From NCBI GenBank assembly GCA_049889535.1, contig JBMHDF010000019.1, positions 9,411-73,410 on the forward strand: a DNA stretch of 64,000 bases, given 5' to 3'. The DNA comes from JAYQKL01 sp049889535 (GTDB lineage Bacteria; Pseudomonadota; Alphaproteobacteria; RS24). The position numbers and the translations under genes are program-made. Below, piece by piece: positions 55,195-64,000 of the stretch (its first letter is position 1; each line of letters opens with the position of its first letter). Below the pieces are notes generated by a model. The model worked only from the letters and a program-made list of their open reading frames with translations. It did no database searches and had not been told where the DNA came from.

Positions 55195-57651
55195 TTAATA
55201 TAACCCACCCGTACCAGCACCCAGTTCTGGCGTGTCTTGGGCGGGGTTTTGCGGATTGGCGTCTGGCATACCAATCACAGCCTGTTTACGGCCAGGCGCA
55301 GGCTCTGTGCCAGGTTTAAAAGCTTCTAACACAACCGAACGGTCACCCGCTTTGGCCAGTTCACCTGTTTTGCCATTCACGCGCACCAGCTTCACAGATG
55401 GCGGAATCCGAAATGGCGTTGATGGCGCATTTTTGAGCGCCTCTGACATAAAGTTACGAAAAATAGGTGCCGCCACGCGCCCGCCTGTTTCACCCTCTCC
55501 GAGCGTTTTAGGCGTGTCATAGCCAACATAAACACCAACCGCTAAATCGGGCGAAAACCCAATAAACCAAGCATCTCGGCTATCATTAGTTGTGCCGGTT
55601 TTGCCAGCCAGTGGTTTACCCACTGAGCGAATAGAGCGCCCGGTTCCGCGTATAACAACGCCTTCCAACATGGATACGACCTGATAGGCGGTTTGTGGGT
55701 TCACCACTTCGCGGCGATTGTCTTGTAAATCAGGCGCATCTTGTCCTGTCCATTGCGCCAAACACCCCTCGCAATAGCGGTTATCTGTTTTGAAAATTGT
55801 TTTGCCATATCGGTCCTGTATGCGGTCAATCATCACTGGCTCCACATATTTTCCGCCATTCACCAGCATCGCATAGGCCATAGTCATTTTGAGCAGGTTT
55901 GTTTCTCCAGCCCCCAAAGCCATAGATAAAACGGGTGGCATATGATCTGTTATTCCAAATTGTTTGGCATTTTCAACAATCGGGCGCATGCCAATTTGTT
56001 GGGCAAGACGGACAGTCATCAAATTTCGGGACTTCTCAATACCTAATCGTAAAGTTGAAAGACCATAAAATTTTCGACCATAGTTTTCTGGCTTCCAAAG
56101 CCCCATATCACGACCTTGCTCAATCACAAATGGGGCATCAAGCACAAGGCTAGTCGGCGTATAACCGCGATCCAGCGCCGCCGCATAAACAAAAGGTTTA
56201 AAGGCCGAACCGGGCTGACGACTGGCCTGCGTGGTGCGGTTAAACTCACTATCACGAAAACTAAATCCGCCCACCATGGCCAATATGCGCCCTGTATGCG
56301 GGTCAACCGCGACCAGCCCCCCATTCACCTCCGGCAATTGTTGCAATTTATAATCTGCCGTACCGCTTTTATGCTGCTCCACCCAAACCATATCACCAAC
56401 CGACAAAACTTCATCGGCAGCGTTGATGCGCGGCCCAACGCCTTTTTTGTAAGCTTTACGCGCCCATTTTAAATCTGCCATAGCGATGCGGCCAGTTTCT
56501 CGATTGCTTTCAAATTGGCCCGAAATAGTTCGGCGGGGGCGCAAGCCAATTTCTGCCATTTCTGGCGTAACCGATAAAACAATAGCTAAGCGCCATGGGG
56601 CTAAATCGCTTGGGATATCAACTTCTTGTAATGGGATAGCCCAATCCTCACCAATCTCTTCTGCCTTGGCAACGGGTCCCCGCCAGCCATGTCGACGATC
56701 ATAATCAACAAGCCCTTTGCGTAAGGCTTTATGCGCCGCAGCTTGAAAATTAGTGTTTATGGTTGAGCGTACAGAAAGCCCGCCGCCGTAAAGTGTATCT
56801 TCGCCATATTGTTGATAAAGCTGGCGGCGCACGGCTTCGACAAAATATTGCGCATCAACCCCACTAACATTGGAACGACGCGGCACAGTTATTAAATCAC
56901 GTTTTTTGGCAATTTCAGCCTGCGCGGTTTCAATGAAACCATTATCAACCATGCGCCCGACCACCCAATTTCGGCGCGCCATAGCACGCTCTTTACGACG
57001 TATTGGATGATAATTATTGGGCGCTTTTGGCAGTGCCGCCAAAAAAGCCATTTCGTCAATGGTCAACTCATTGAGCGGCTTGTCAAAATAAACCAAAGAA
57101 GCGGCCGCGACACCATAGGTCCCCATGCCTAAATAAATTTCATTGAGATAAAGCTCAAGCAATTCTTCTTTGCTGAATGTGCGCTCAAGACGCAAAGCCA
57201 ACACCGCCTCTTTAAGCTTACGCTCAAAAGTAACATCACTGGTCAGCAGAAAGTTTTTCGCGACCTGCTGGGTAATGGTTGAAGCCCCTTCAAGCCGTCG
57301 GCCTTGCATAACATTAAAAACATTATTGATGACTGCCCGCATCACGCCCGTTATATCAATACCGCTGTGATTATAAAAATTTTTGTCTTCAGCCGATAAA
57401 AACGCATTGATAAGGTCTTGCGGGATTACATTTATCGGCACAAAAATGCGAGGTTCTTGCGCAAATTCAGCGATTAAATCGCCATCACCAGCATGGATAC
57501 GTGTCATAATGGGCGGCGCGTAATCGGCAAGATGGTCATGGTCGGGTAAATCTTTATTCAACCGCCACAAATAAACACCCGCCACAAAGCCGCCAATAGC
57601 AGCCAGCGTCAGACAAAAACCCATAAAATATCCAAACAGACGAATTAACAC
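55195..57651 (-). CDS. mrcA: Penicillin-binding protein 1A (class A, bifunctional)
   Basis: An 818-residue transglycosylase-transpeptidase. A transmembrane helix (about 8-30) precedes the GT51 domain with catalytic E88 (SAEDKNFYNHSG), the OB-like domain, and the transpeptidase with S482 (SAFKPF, K485), SRN (about 535) and KTGTTN (near 680). It polymerises and cross-links peptidoglycan. The start is a GTG at 57651 with AAGGAG 7 bases upstream. It lies between amiC and prfB in the conserved amiC-mrcA-prfB order. Confidence 0.95.
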   Translation of the reverse strand: MLIRLFGYFMGFCLTLAAIGGFVAGVYLWRLNKDLPDHDHLADYAPPIMTRIHAGDGDLIAEFAQEPRIFVPINVIPQDLINAFLSAEDKNFYNHSGIDITGVMRAVINNVFNVMQGRRLEGASTITQQVAKNFLLTSDVTFERKLKEAVLALRLERTFSKEELLELYLNEIYLGMGTYGVAAASLVYFDKPLNELTIDEMAFLAALPKAPNNYHPIRRKERAMARRNWVVGRMVDNGFIETAQAEIAKKRDLITVPRRSNVSGVDAQYFVEAVRRQLYQQYGEDTLYGGGLSVRSTINTNFQAAAHKALRKGLVDYDRRHGWRGPVAKAEEIGEDWAIPLQEVDIPSDLAPWRLAIVLSVTPEMAEIGLRPRRTISGQFESNRETGRIAMADLKWARKAYKKGVGPRINAADEVLSVGDMVWVEQHKSGTADYKLQQLPEVNGGLVAVDPHTGRILAMVGGFSFRDSEFNRTTQASRQPGSAFKPFVYAAALDRGYTPTSLVLDAPFVIEQGRDMGLWKPENYGRKFYGLSTLRLGIEKSRNLMTVRLAQQIGMRPIVENAKQFGITDHMPPVLSMALGAGETNLLKMTMAYAMLVNGGKYVEPVMIDRIQDRYGKTIFKTDNRYCEGCLAQWTGQDAPDLQDNRREVVNPQTAYQVVSMLEGVVIRGTGRSIRSVGKPLAGKTGTTNDSRDAWFIGFSPDLAVGVYVGYDTPKTLGEGETGGRVAAPIFRNFMSEALKNAPSTPFRIPPSVKLVRVNGKTGELAKAGDRSVVLEAFKPGTEPAPGRKQAVIGMPDANPQNPAQDTPELGAGTGGLY

Positions 57652-57712
57652 GCATATTCTCCTTTGAAGAAATTATAGGTCTGAAATATGGCAAGCCTGT
57701 GACCAAATTGGA

Positions 57713-58948
57713 TTATTGGAGCATAGATTGCTGCTTTTGATTAAAATATTGGTTAATCGCCCTGACAAAACTACCGGCAACCCGCGCCCGCCATTTTGAA
57801 GAAACAAGCTGCTTTTCATCATTGCGGTTGGTCAAGAAGCCAAGCTCAATCAAAACAGAAGGCACATCAGGGGCTTTCAAAACCCGAAAACCCGCAAACC
57901 GATGTGTGCGGTCGAGCAGTTTTGTCTCTTTCCCTGCTTCCGCAACAACATTATTGGCAAATTTAACCGATAGATTTTTTGTTTCGCGCTGGGCTAAATC
58001 TATCAAAATATTTGCCACATCTTCGGGCTGGTCGGCAAAGTCAATACCAGCGATAATGTCAGACTGGTTTTCTTTGCGCGCCAAAGCCGCCGCTTCTTTA
58101 TCCGATGCTTTTTCAGACAATGTGTAAATTGATAAGCCGCGCACATTTTTCTTCTTAATTGCATCGGCATGAATTGAAATAAATAAATCCGCATTTTTGT
58201 TGCGCGCTATCTGAACGCGTTGGCGCAAAGGGATATATATATCTGTTTGGCGCGTGAGATGCACCTCATAGCCCGCAGACCGCAATTGCCGAGCCAGCTC
58301 CTTAGCAAAAGTCAAAACCACCTGTTTTTCATACACTTTCCGACCCAGCGCACCCGGATCGACGCCACCATGACCTGGGTCAATCACAATCACTTTGCGC
58401 GTATTTTTTGGACGCGGTTTTGGCGTATATAAAACAGAAGGCGGAGCGGATTGCGGCGGTGGTTTTTGCACCTCGGCACGTGATAGATTTTGTGTCGATG
58501 GTTTTTGCGGCGGCGCTTTTGGTGCTTCCAAAGACGGCACTAAATCAACCACCAATCGATAATAAGGACTGCTCGCAGAAGGTGGGAGGATAAATTCTTT
58601 TTGCACTTTGACCGCCCCGCGTAAATCTAATACCAAGCGCGAGGTATTGGGGTCAAATGTCCCAAACCGAACCCCTTGCACAAGACCTTTATCCATATCC
58701 GATATATCGGTCAAAGATTGTGCAATCGGCAAATCAATCACAGCGCGATGCGGCGCCGTTATAATTTTAACATCAAATTGCGTTTTCTCAGATAAATCTA
58801 AAACGATGCGCGTTCGCGCCTCATGAGCCCCAATTCGGAAGCCCAAAATCTCAAGCGCTTGGGCGGCAGAAATAAAACTCTCTGCTCCTGTCAGCGCCAT
58901 CAGCCAAAAAAGGCACAAGCTCAAAAATGTGCTGTTTATTTTATGCAC
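57713..58948 (-). CDS. amiC: N-acetylmuramoyl-L-alanine amidase AmiC-type
   Basis: A 411-residue periplasmic hydrolase. A signal peptide (about 1-32) precedes an AMIN domain (about 33-135), a Pro-rich linker (about 140-180) and an Amidase_3 domain (about 185-405) with IDPGHGGVDPGALG, VHLTRQTD, SIHADA and a catalytic Glu in VLIELGFLTN. It cleaves septal peptidoglycan to separate daughters. It is divergent from rne. Confidence 0.93.
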   Translation of the reverse strand: MHKINSTFLSLCLFWLMALTGAESFISAAQALEILGFRIGAHEARTRIVLDLSEKTQFDVKIITAPHRAVIDLPIAQSLTDISDMDKGLVQGVRFGTFDPNTSRLVLDLRGAVKVQKEFILPPSASSPYYRLVVDLVPSLEAPKAPPQKPSTQNLSRAEVQKPPPQSAPPSVLYTPKPRPKNTRKVIVIDPGHGGVDPGALGRKVYEKQVVLTFAKELARQLRSAGYEVHLTRQTDIYIPLRQRVQIARNKNADLFISIHADAIKKKNVRGLSIYTLSEKASDKEAAALARKENQSDIIAGIDFADQPEDVANILIDLAQRETKNLSVKFANNVVAEAGKETKLLDRTHRFAGFRVLKAPDVPSVLIELGFLTNRNDEKQLVSSKWRARVAGSFVRAINQYFNQKQQSMLQ

Positions 58949-59368
58949 GCTTACCCCTTTTAAGAAACTTGAAAATCAAATATTAGCTATGATTCAGCAA
59001 TAAAGACCAGCCTATATTCAAACGCCCCAAAATTCAGATACAAACACATCTTTATGATAGCTTGCAAATTCACAATATGGCGAGTAAGTATATAGTTGTG
59101 ATGCCTCGCGCATCCGAATCGCGAGGTGTAACCTTTACAGTTCGCTACAGATTTTAACGCCAAATGGCATGCAGGAGCAAAAAGCGGATGTTTTTTTCAA
59201 AAAAACAATCCCTCTTACAAAACATGAAACCCTTGAAGCTTGATATCATCGCTTCAAGCAAGCCTGCTCTTTGCAAAATTTTTAACATTTTTAATCACAA
59301 CATCTCCGCTTTGACGGACAATGATTTGTCTTTGCGTCAAATTGCCAGAGATGTTTTTGGAGCTTTCA
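58949..59368 (+). promoter_or_regulatory. rne leader with three stem-loops (intergenic amiC/rne)
   Basis: A 420-base non-coding stretch. Plus-strand stem-loops: CCTCGCG/CGCGAGG at 59104-59126 (7 bp, 9-base loop); GGATG(T)7/(A)7C-AATCC at 59186-59211 (near-perfect, containing a T7 run); CTTGAAGC/GCTTCAAG at 59232-59258 (perfect 8 bp, 11-base loop). The last 110 bases before the ATG are A/U-rich. The layout resembles the E. coli rne leader, whose hairpins mediate autoregulation. I could not place a confident promoter, and I see no gene here. Confidence 0.6.
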
Positions 59369-61840
59369 ATGACAAACAAAATGCTAATCGATGCAAGCCA
59401 CCCGGAAGAAACACGGGTCGTGGTCTTGCGCGACAATCAAGTCGAAGAATTCGACTTCGAATCGGAGAACAAACGCCCATTACGGGGTAATATTTACCTG
59501 GCTCAAGTCACACGCGTTGAACCAAGCCTACAAGCCGCCTTTGTTGAATATGGAGGCAATCGTCATGGGTTTTTGGCGTTTAATGAAATTCACCCTGATT
59601 ATTATCAAATTCCGGTTTCTGACCGCGAACAACTTCTCATGGAATTAGATGAGGAAGAGCGCGAAACAGCAACCATTGAAGAGTCAAATATCAAACCTGA
59701 AAAATCTTCAGCGGATGAAGATGATGGGGAGACTGAGAATGGTCCATCGGTTGAAGATATAGGTGGCGATGCGCATGAAGAAGCGTCGACAAGCGGACGC
59801 ACAAGACGCCACTTGCGTAAATATAAAATTCAAGAAGTGATTAAAAGGCGCCAAGTCATTTTAATTCAGGTGGTGAAAGAAGAGCGCGGCAATAAAGGTG
59901 CGGCACTGACAACATATCTTTCACTCGCCGGACGCTATTGTGTGCTGATGCCCAACACAGCGCGCGGCGGGGGTATTTCCCGGAAAATTAACAATTCCTC
60001 TGACCGCCAGAAATTAAGAAAAATCGTTGAAAAACTTGATGTCGCCAAAGGCATGGGGCTGATTATCCGTACAGCTGGCGCGCAACGCACCTCAACGGAT
60101 ATCAAGCGCGATTATCAATATTTGACCCGTATGTGGGAAAATATTCGCACCCTGACTATGGAAAGCACTGCCCCGAGTTTGGTTTATGAAGAAGGCAGCC
60201 TGATTAAACGCAGCATTCGCGATTTATATAATAAAGATTTTGATGAAATCCTAATTCAGGGTGATGACGGCTATAAAGACGCAAAAGACTATATGAAAAT
60301 GCTGATGCCAAGCCATGCCCGCAAGGTTAAGCAATATAAAGACGATACGCCAATTTTTCACAATAATAATATCGAGACCCAGCTGTCTTCAATGTTCAAT
60401 CCGGTCGCGAATTTACCCTCAGGCGGATATCTCGTGATTAACCAAACAGAAGCCTTGGTTGCGATTGATGTTAATTCTGGCCGTGCCACCAAAGAACACA
60501 GCATTGAGCAAACAGCTTTACAGACAAATCTTGAAGCCGCTCGTGAAGTTGCTCGTCAAGCCCGCCTGCGCGATTTGGCTGGCTTGCTGGTCATTGACTT
60601 TATCGATATGGATGAAAATCGCAATAACCGCGCGGTGGAACGCAAGCTGAAAGAAGCTTTGAAAAATGACCGTGCGCGTATTCAGGTAGGGAAAATCAGC
60701 CCCTTTGGTTTGCTTGAAATGTCACGCCAGCGTATGCGCTCAGGTGTCTTAGAAGGCAGCAGCATTGCTTGCGACCATTGCAATGGCACAGGCATGGTGC
60801 GCTCGGTTGAAAGCCGCGCTTTGCATGTCTTACGCCTTATCGAGGATGAGGCCATTAAAGATGATGGGCAAGACGCAATAACTGTGCGGGTACCTGCAGA
60901 GGTGGCTTCTTATATTTTGAACCAAAAACGCACCAATCTTTCTGCGATTGAAGCAAATAACAATATCACAGTAACCATCATTATTGACCCTGAGCTTAAC
61001 GCTATGCAGATGATGTTTGATAACACCCAAATGGGTGGGCAGAATACTCTTGTGCGTATGGACGGCGAAAGCAGCCCTGCAATTGAAGAAAATGGGCGCG
61101 ATAAAAAACGCCGTCGCCGCCGCCGTAGAGGGGGTAAAAATAACGACACAGAGGACGTCTCACATGCTGAGCAGCAAGCAGGAGGCTCTGACAGTGACAG
61201 CCAAGATGATTCAGAAAATACGCCTGACCATCAGGCTGGTGTTGAAGATGATGAGGATAAGCCGCGGCGTCGTCGTCGTGGAAGACGCGGCGGACGCAGA
61301 CGTCGGCGTGACCGCGACCAAGCAGAACCCAATGATAGCCCAGAGGTTGAAGCGTCACCCTCTTCAGATGCGCCGGCAGACGAATCCGGTCAAGAAGCGG
61401 CCCATCATGTACCTGAACTTGATTTGTCTGAGTTAAATTCAGACGCACAAGACACTTCACCTGAAGATACACTAGAAGCATCTTCAAAAGCTGATGCTGA
61501 AAAACCAAAGCGCGGCAGACGCCGTTCTAAAAAGTCGAAAACAGAAGCGGAAACAGAAACTGCCTCTGATGAGGACGCGCCGAAAAAGAAACGCAAGCGC
61601 CGAACGAAAAAATCAGAAGCAGAAGCAGAAGCAGAGGTGGAGACGGTTTCCGAAACAGATGCGGAAGCAGAAAAAAAGCCGAAAAGAACCAGAAAAACCA
61701 AATCACGCGAGGAGAAAGAAACAAACACTGACACCGCTGATGCTGGCAGTTCTGATAAAACACCAACGGAAGAGGCAGCAACCTCATCTTCTGATGAAAA
61801 AGCCAATGAACCGAAGCGATCTGGGTGGTGGAGTCGATAA
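59369..61840 (+). CDS. rne: Ribonuclease E
   Basis: An 823-residue degradosome endonuclease. The S1 domain (about 37-150) carries an acidic insertion (DEEERETATIEE to about 140). DNase-I-like domain has D367 (AIDVNSG) and D410 (VIDFIDMDE), 43 residues apart exactly as D303/D346 in E. coli. Zn-link is C468-x2-C471 (CDHCNGTG). The C-terminal 250 residues are disordered, alternating Arg-rich (RRRRRRRG) and acidic blocks, and end KRSGWWSR, a GWW tail like the PNPase-binding motif of Caulobacter RNase E. The ATG at 59369 has GGAG 8 bases upstream. Confidence 0.96.
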   Translation: MTNKMLIDASHPEETRVVVLRDNQVEEFDFESENKRPLRGNIYLAQVTRVEPSLQAAFVEYGGNRHGFLAFNEIHPDYYQIPVSDREQLLMELDEEERETATIEESNIKPEKSSADEDDGETENGPSVEDIGGDAHEEASTSGRTRRHLRKYKIQEVIKRRQVILIQVVKEERGNKGAALTTYLSLAGRYCVLMPNTARGGGISRKINNSSDRQKLRKIVEKLDVAKGMGLIIRTAGAQRTSTDIKRDYQYLTRMWENIRTLTMESTAPSLVYEEGSLIKRSIRDLYNKDFDEILIQGDDGYKDAKDYMKMLMPSHARKVKQYKDDTPIFHNNNIETQLSSMFNPVANLPSGGYLVINQTEALVAIDVNSGRATKEHSIEQTALQTNLEAAREVARQARLRDLAGLLVIDFIDMDENRNNRAVERKLKEALKNDRARIQVGKISPFGLLEMSRQRMRSGVLEGSSIACDHCNGTGMVRSVESRALHVLRLIEDEAIKDDGQDAITVRVPAEVASYILNQKRTNLSAIEANNNITVTIIIDPELNAMQMMFDNTQMGGQNTLVRMDGESSPAIEENGRDKKRRRRRRRGGKNNDTEDVSHAEQQAGGSDSDSQDDSENTPDHQAGVEDDEDKPRRRRRGRRGGRRRRRDRDQAEPNDSPEVEASPSSDAPADESGQEAAHHVPELDLSELNSDAQDTSPEDTLEASSKADAEKPKRGRRRSKKSKTEAETETASDEDAPKKKRKRRTKKSEAEAEAEVETVSETDAEAEKKPKRTRKTKSREEKETNTDTADAGSSDKTPTEEAATSSSDEKANEPKRSGWWSR

Positions 61841-61927
61841 GCGCAGTTATCGTCTCTTACATTTCCTTAATTTGCTAAATTTTTGGCATCTGCTAGGCTG
61901 TGACCATCAACCAGCCGGATAGGTGAT

Positions 61928-63256
61928 ATGAGACTTTTTGCTCGTGCTTTATTGATATCTGCCTTTTTCATCAACCTGACAACACAGGTGATGGCGGGAG
62001 GCTATATTCGTGATGCAGAGATTGAAAACCTGCTTAGAGATTACACAAATCCTATTTTTCTTGCCGCGGGTTTATCGCCCAAAAAAGTAAAAATTGCCCT
62101 GATTGATGACAGGCGCATAAATGCTTTTGTCGCGGGTGGACAAAATATTTATGTCCATACTGGCCTTATCCTTGAGGCTGATAGTCCAAATATGGTGATT
62201 GGGGTTATGGCTCATGAAACCGGACATATTACAGGTGGCCACCTTGCGCGCATGCGCGAGGCAATGGAAAATGCAAGCAGACCAGCCATTTTGGCTACGA
62301 TTTTAGGCATAGGCGCCATTGCTGCAGGTCAAGCCGATGCGGGTATGGCGATTTTATCGGGCGGCACCCAAATTGCACAACGCAGTTTTTTAACTTATAG
62401 CCGCGCGCAAGAATCTGCTGCTGACCAAGTAGCAATTGACCTTTTGGAGCGCACAAAACAATCCCCGAAAGGCATTCGCGATTTAATGGACCATCTCGCG
62501 GATCAGGAAATCTTATCAGAAGTCAATCAAGACCCTTATATACGCTCGCACCCAATCTCGCGAGACCGTGCTAATTTTTATGAAAATGCTTTGAATAACT
62601 CACCCTATGGCACCGCCGCAGATGACCCTGCACTCGTAAGACGACATAAATTAGCGCAAGCTAAAATTTATGGGTTTTTAGACCATCCGCGCAATACGTT
62701 TCGCCGTTATGGCAACCAAACCGACACCCCAGCCCTCTATGCCAAAGCCATTGCCTATCATAAACAAAGCAAACTTTCAGAATCTCTTGAGTTAATTGAC
62801 ACGCTGATTGCCCGTCAAAAAGAAAATCCTTATTTTTATGAATTAAAGGGACAGGTTTTATTCGAAGCGGGTAAGCCATTGGCCGCCATCGCGCCATATC
62901 GTATGAGTCTTTCCCTTAATCCAGATGAAGCGCTGCTGCAAATAGGTTTAGCCACCTCGCTCATTGCAACCGAGCAAAGCAATTATGTTGCAGAGGCCAT
63001 TCAAATTTTAAATGAAGCAATAAAACTCGACCCAGATAACACAACCGCTTATTATCAACTTTCATTGGCATATGGGTTAAGCAATAATCCTGGCTTTGCT
63101 GAACTCGCAACAGCAGAGCGTTTTTACTTATATGGGGCTAGCGCCAAAGCCAGCACTCATGCTAAACGAGCAGAAAAGTTATTGAAAAAAGGCTCGCCAG
63201 CATGGTTGCGTGCCAAAGATATTTTAAACGCTGCGAAGGAAAATAAATCGAGATGA
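61928..63256 (+). CDS. M48 family metalloprotease with TPRs (BepA-like)
   Basis: A 442-residue periplasmic protein. A signal peptide (about 1-24) precedes an M48 domain with HETGH at 96-100 and a third-ligand Glu in QESAADQVAID, then TPR-type helices (about 270-400; YYQLSLAYGLSNNPG). This is the BepA/YfgC architecture involved in LptD assembly and turnover of misfolded outer-membrane proteins. Its stop overlaps the DsbA-like start by 4 bases. Confidence 0.92.
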   Translation: MRLFARALLISAFFINLTTQVMAGGYIRDAEIENLLRDYTNPIFLAAGLSPKKVKIALIDDRRINAFVAGGQNIYVHTGLILEADSPNMVIGVMAHETGHITGGHLARMREAMENASRPAILATILGIGAIAAGQADAGMAILSGGTQIAQRSFLTYSRAQESAADQVAIDLLERTKQSPKGIRDLMDHLADQEILSEVNQDPYIRSHPISRDRANFYENALNNSPYGTAADDPALVRRHKLAQAKIYGFLDHPRNTFRRYGNQTDTPALYAKAIAYHKQSKLSESLELIDTLIARQKENPYFYELKGQVLFEAGKPLAAIAPYRMSLSLNPDEALLQIGLATSLIATEQSNYVAEAIQILNEAIKLDPDNTTAYYQLSLAYGLSNNPGFAELATAERFYLYGASAKASTHAKRAEKLLKKGSPAWLRAKDILNAAKENKSR

Positions 63257-64000
63257 TGATGCAAAAAAATAAACCATTTAATAAGCGGGCAGCTTTGTTA
63301 AGCCTATGCATATTCGCGCTGTTTCCTTTGCACAGTTTCGCAAATGAAACCGCAATTCCACAAAACAAACCGGAATTGGAAAGCTTTATTGCTGATTACT
63401 TATTAACCAATCCAGATGTTCTTATTAAAGCGCTTGATAATGCGCAGGAATATATGGCGGAACAAAGCCAACGACTTCAGGCAGAAAAAATAAAATCGTT
63501 GGCAGACGAATTAACCAATGACAGCCGTGATTTTTCGATAGGGCCAGCCAATGCCAAAGTCACTATCGTTGAATTTTTTGATTATATTTGCGGTTACTGC
63601 AAAAAGGCATTGGGTGATGTTATGCAACTGGTTGAAAAAAACAGCGATGTGCGTGTGGTTTTTAAGGAGCTGCCGATACTTGGGCCAACCTCACGCACAG
63701 CTGCAGAAATGGCACTCACAGCAAAATCTAATGAAGACTATATGGCAATCCATACTGAACTTTTGAGCCAAAAAGGAAGCCTCTCGCCCGCCCATATTGA
63801 CGCGATTGCACAGCGTTTTGGGATTAACACCGCAGCAGACAGAGCCAAGCGAGCAAGCAATGATATAAAGGTACATCTTGATGACACGCGCCGCCTTGCC
63901 CTCGAACTTGGTATTAACGGCACGCCAGGTTTTGTGATTGGCGACCAGATTATTCCAGGCGCGGTTCCTTATGCGCAACTCCAAGCTGCCGTAGACGCGC
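63253..64000 (+). CDS. DsbA-family thiol:disulfide oxidoreductase (partial, cut by right edge)
   Basis: Open from the ATG at 63253 (ATGATGATG, first triplet overlapping the M48 stop) to the window end, 249 codons. A signal peptide (about 1-31) is followed by a helical N-terminal region with the LTNPDVLIKAL repeat seen in ScsC/DsbA-like proteins, and a thioredoxin fold with C113-GY-C116 and cis-Pro in GTPGFVIGD. The last visible residues are AQLQAAVDA, so only a few residues may be missing. Similar to the DsbA-like proteins of the Com1/ScsC group. Confidence 0.88.
   Translation, partial: MMMQKNKPFNKRAALLSLCIFALFPLHSFANETAIPQNKPELESFIADYLLTNPDVLIKALDNAQEYMAEQSQRLQAEKIKSLADELTNDSRDFSIGPANAKVTIVEFFDYICGYCKKALGDVMQLVEKNSDVRVVFKELPILGPTSRTAAEMALTAKSNEDYMAIHTELLSQKGSLSPAHIDAIAQRFGINTAADRAKRASNDIKVHLDDTRRLALELGINGTPGFVIGDQIIPGAVPYAQLQAAVDA

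Noticed and set aside
61080..61820. Frameshift or low-quality sequence in the repetitive 3' part of rne
   Set aside because: The frame remains open through Arg-rich and acidic blocks to a conserved KRSGWWSR end, so the low complexity is natural.
1..64000. CRISPR array, prophage, insertion sequence, toxin-antitoxin or defence island
   Set aside because: No repeat-spacer pattern, transposase, integrase, phage structural gene or recognisable defence protein is present; almost all of the window is core genes.

Overview
The window is an ordinary chromosomal segment of a free-living, Gram-negative alphaproteobacterium with moderate G+C (roughly mid-forties percent by eye). The lineage evidence is gene order and protein features: glyA-nrdR; folK-rpoZ-rsh-pyrE-DUF2062-pdxJ-acpS-lepB-rnc-era-recO-parC; rne / amiC-mrcA-prfB; an IscR-led SUF operon; a single bifunctional Rel/Spo enzyme; an omega subunit with a long acidic tail; and an RNase E ending in a GWW-type motif. 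Compact spacing, a TRAP transporter and methylmalonyl-CoA mutase suit a marine heterotroph (SAR116/Puniceispirillales-like is my guess, not a demonstration). I saw no mobile element, prophage, CRISPR array or defence island.

Layout. 1-3.7 kb: nrdR (cut by the left edge), glyA, a DUF1295 membrane protein and hemB. 3.7-12.9 kb: a lipidated-looking subtilisin autotransporter, a 3-hydroxyisobutyrate-dehydrogenase-family enzyme, an SLC13 permease, the leucyl-transferase Bpt and a complete TRAP transporter (DctP-DctQ-DctM). 12.9-23.9 kb: a twelve-gene minus-strand housekeeping run joining folate, transcription, stringent response, pyrimidine, PLP, lipid (holo-ACP), secretion, RNA processing and DNA repair/topology genes. 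24-31.7 kb: NYN protein and family-5-like uracil-DNA glycosylase, smpB-dapA, tRNA-Ser(GCU) followed by a 10-bp tandem repeat, a quinone-oxidoreductase-like protein, two SDRs and an ABC-F ATPase. 31.8-36.7 kb: both methylmalonyl-CoA mutase subunits and TesB. 36.7-44.1 kb: the iscR-nifS-sufBCDS-DUF59-iscA operon, read leftwards from a promoter that overlaps an IscR-type operator. 44.1-54 kb: an alpha/beta hydrolase, anmK, tyrS, a 1148-residue YhdP/AsmA-like protein, peroxiredoxin, DUF455 protein, and a coupled M23 peptidase-bactofilin pair. 54-64 kb: prfB (with its programmed +1 frameshift), PBP1A, AmiC, a structured leader and RNase E, an M48 protease with TPRs, and a DsbA-like protein cut by the right edge.

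Themes. Envelope biogenesis is well represented (M23-bactofilin, PBP1A, AmiC, AnmK, YhdP, BepA-like M48, DsbA, LepB), as are RNA metabolism (RNase E, RNase III, Era, SmpB, RF2) and iron-sulfur assembly. Most convergent gene pairs abut or overlap with no room for a terminator. I found no clearly new multi-gene system. The best leads are regulatory: the iscR/hydrolase intergenic region, the rne leader and the prfB frameshift. Architectural leads are the lipobox on the subtilisin autotransporter and the M23-bactofilin pair.
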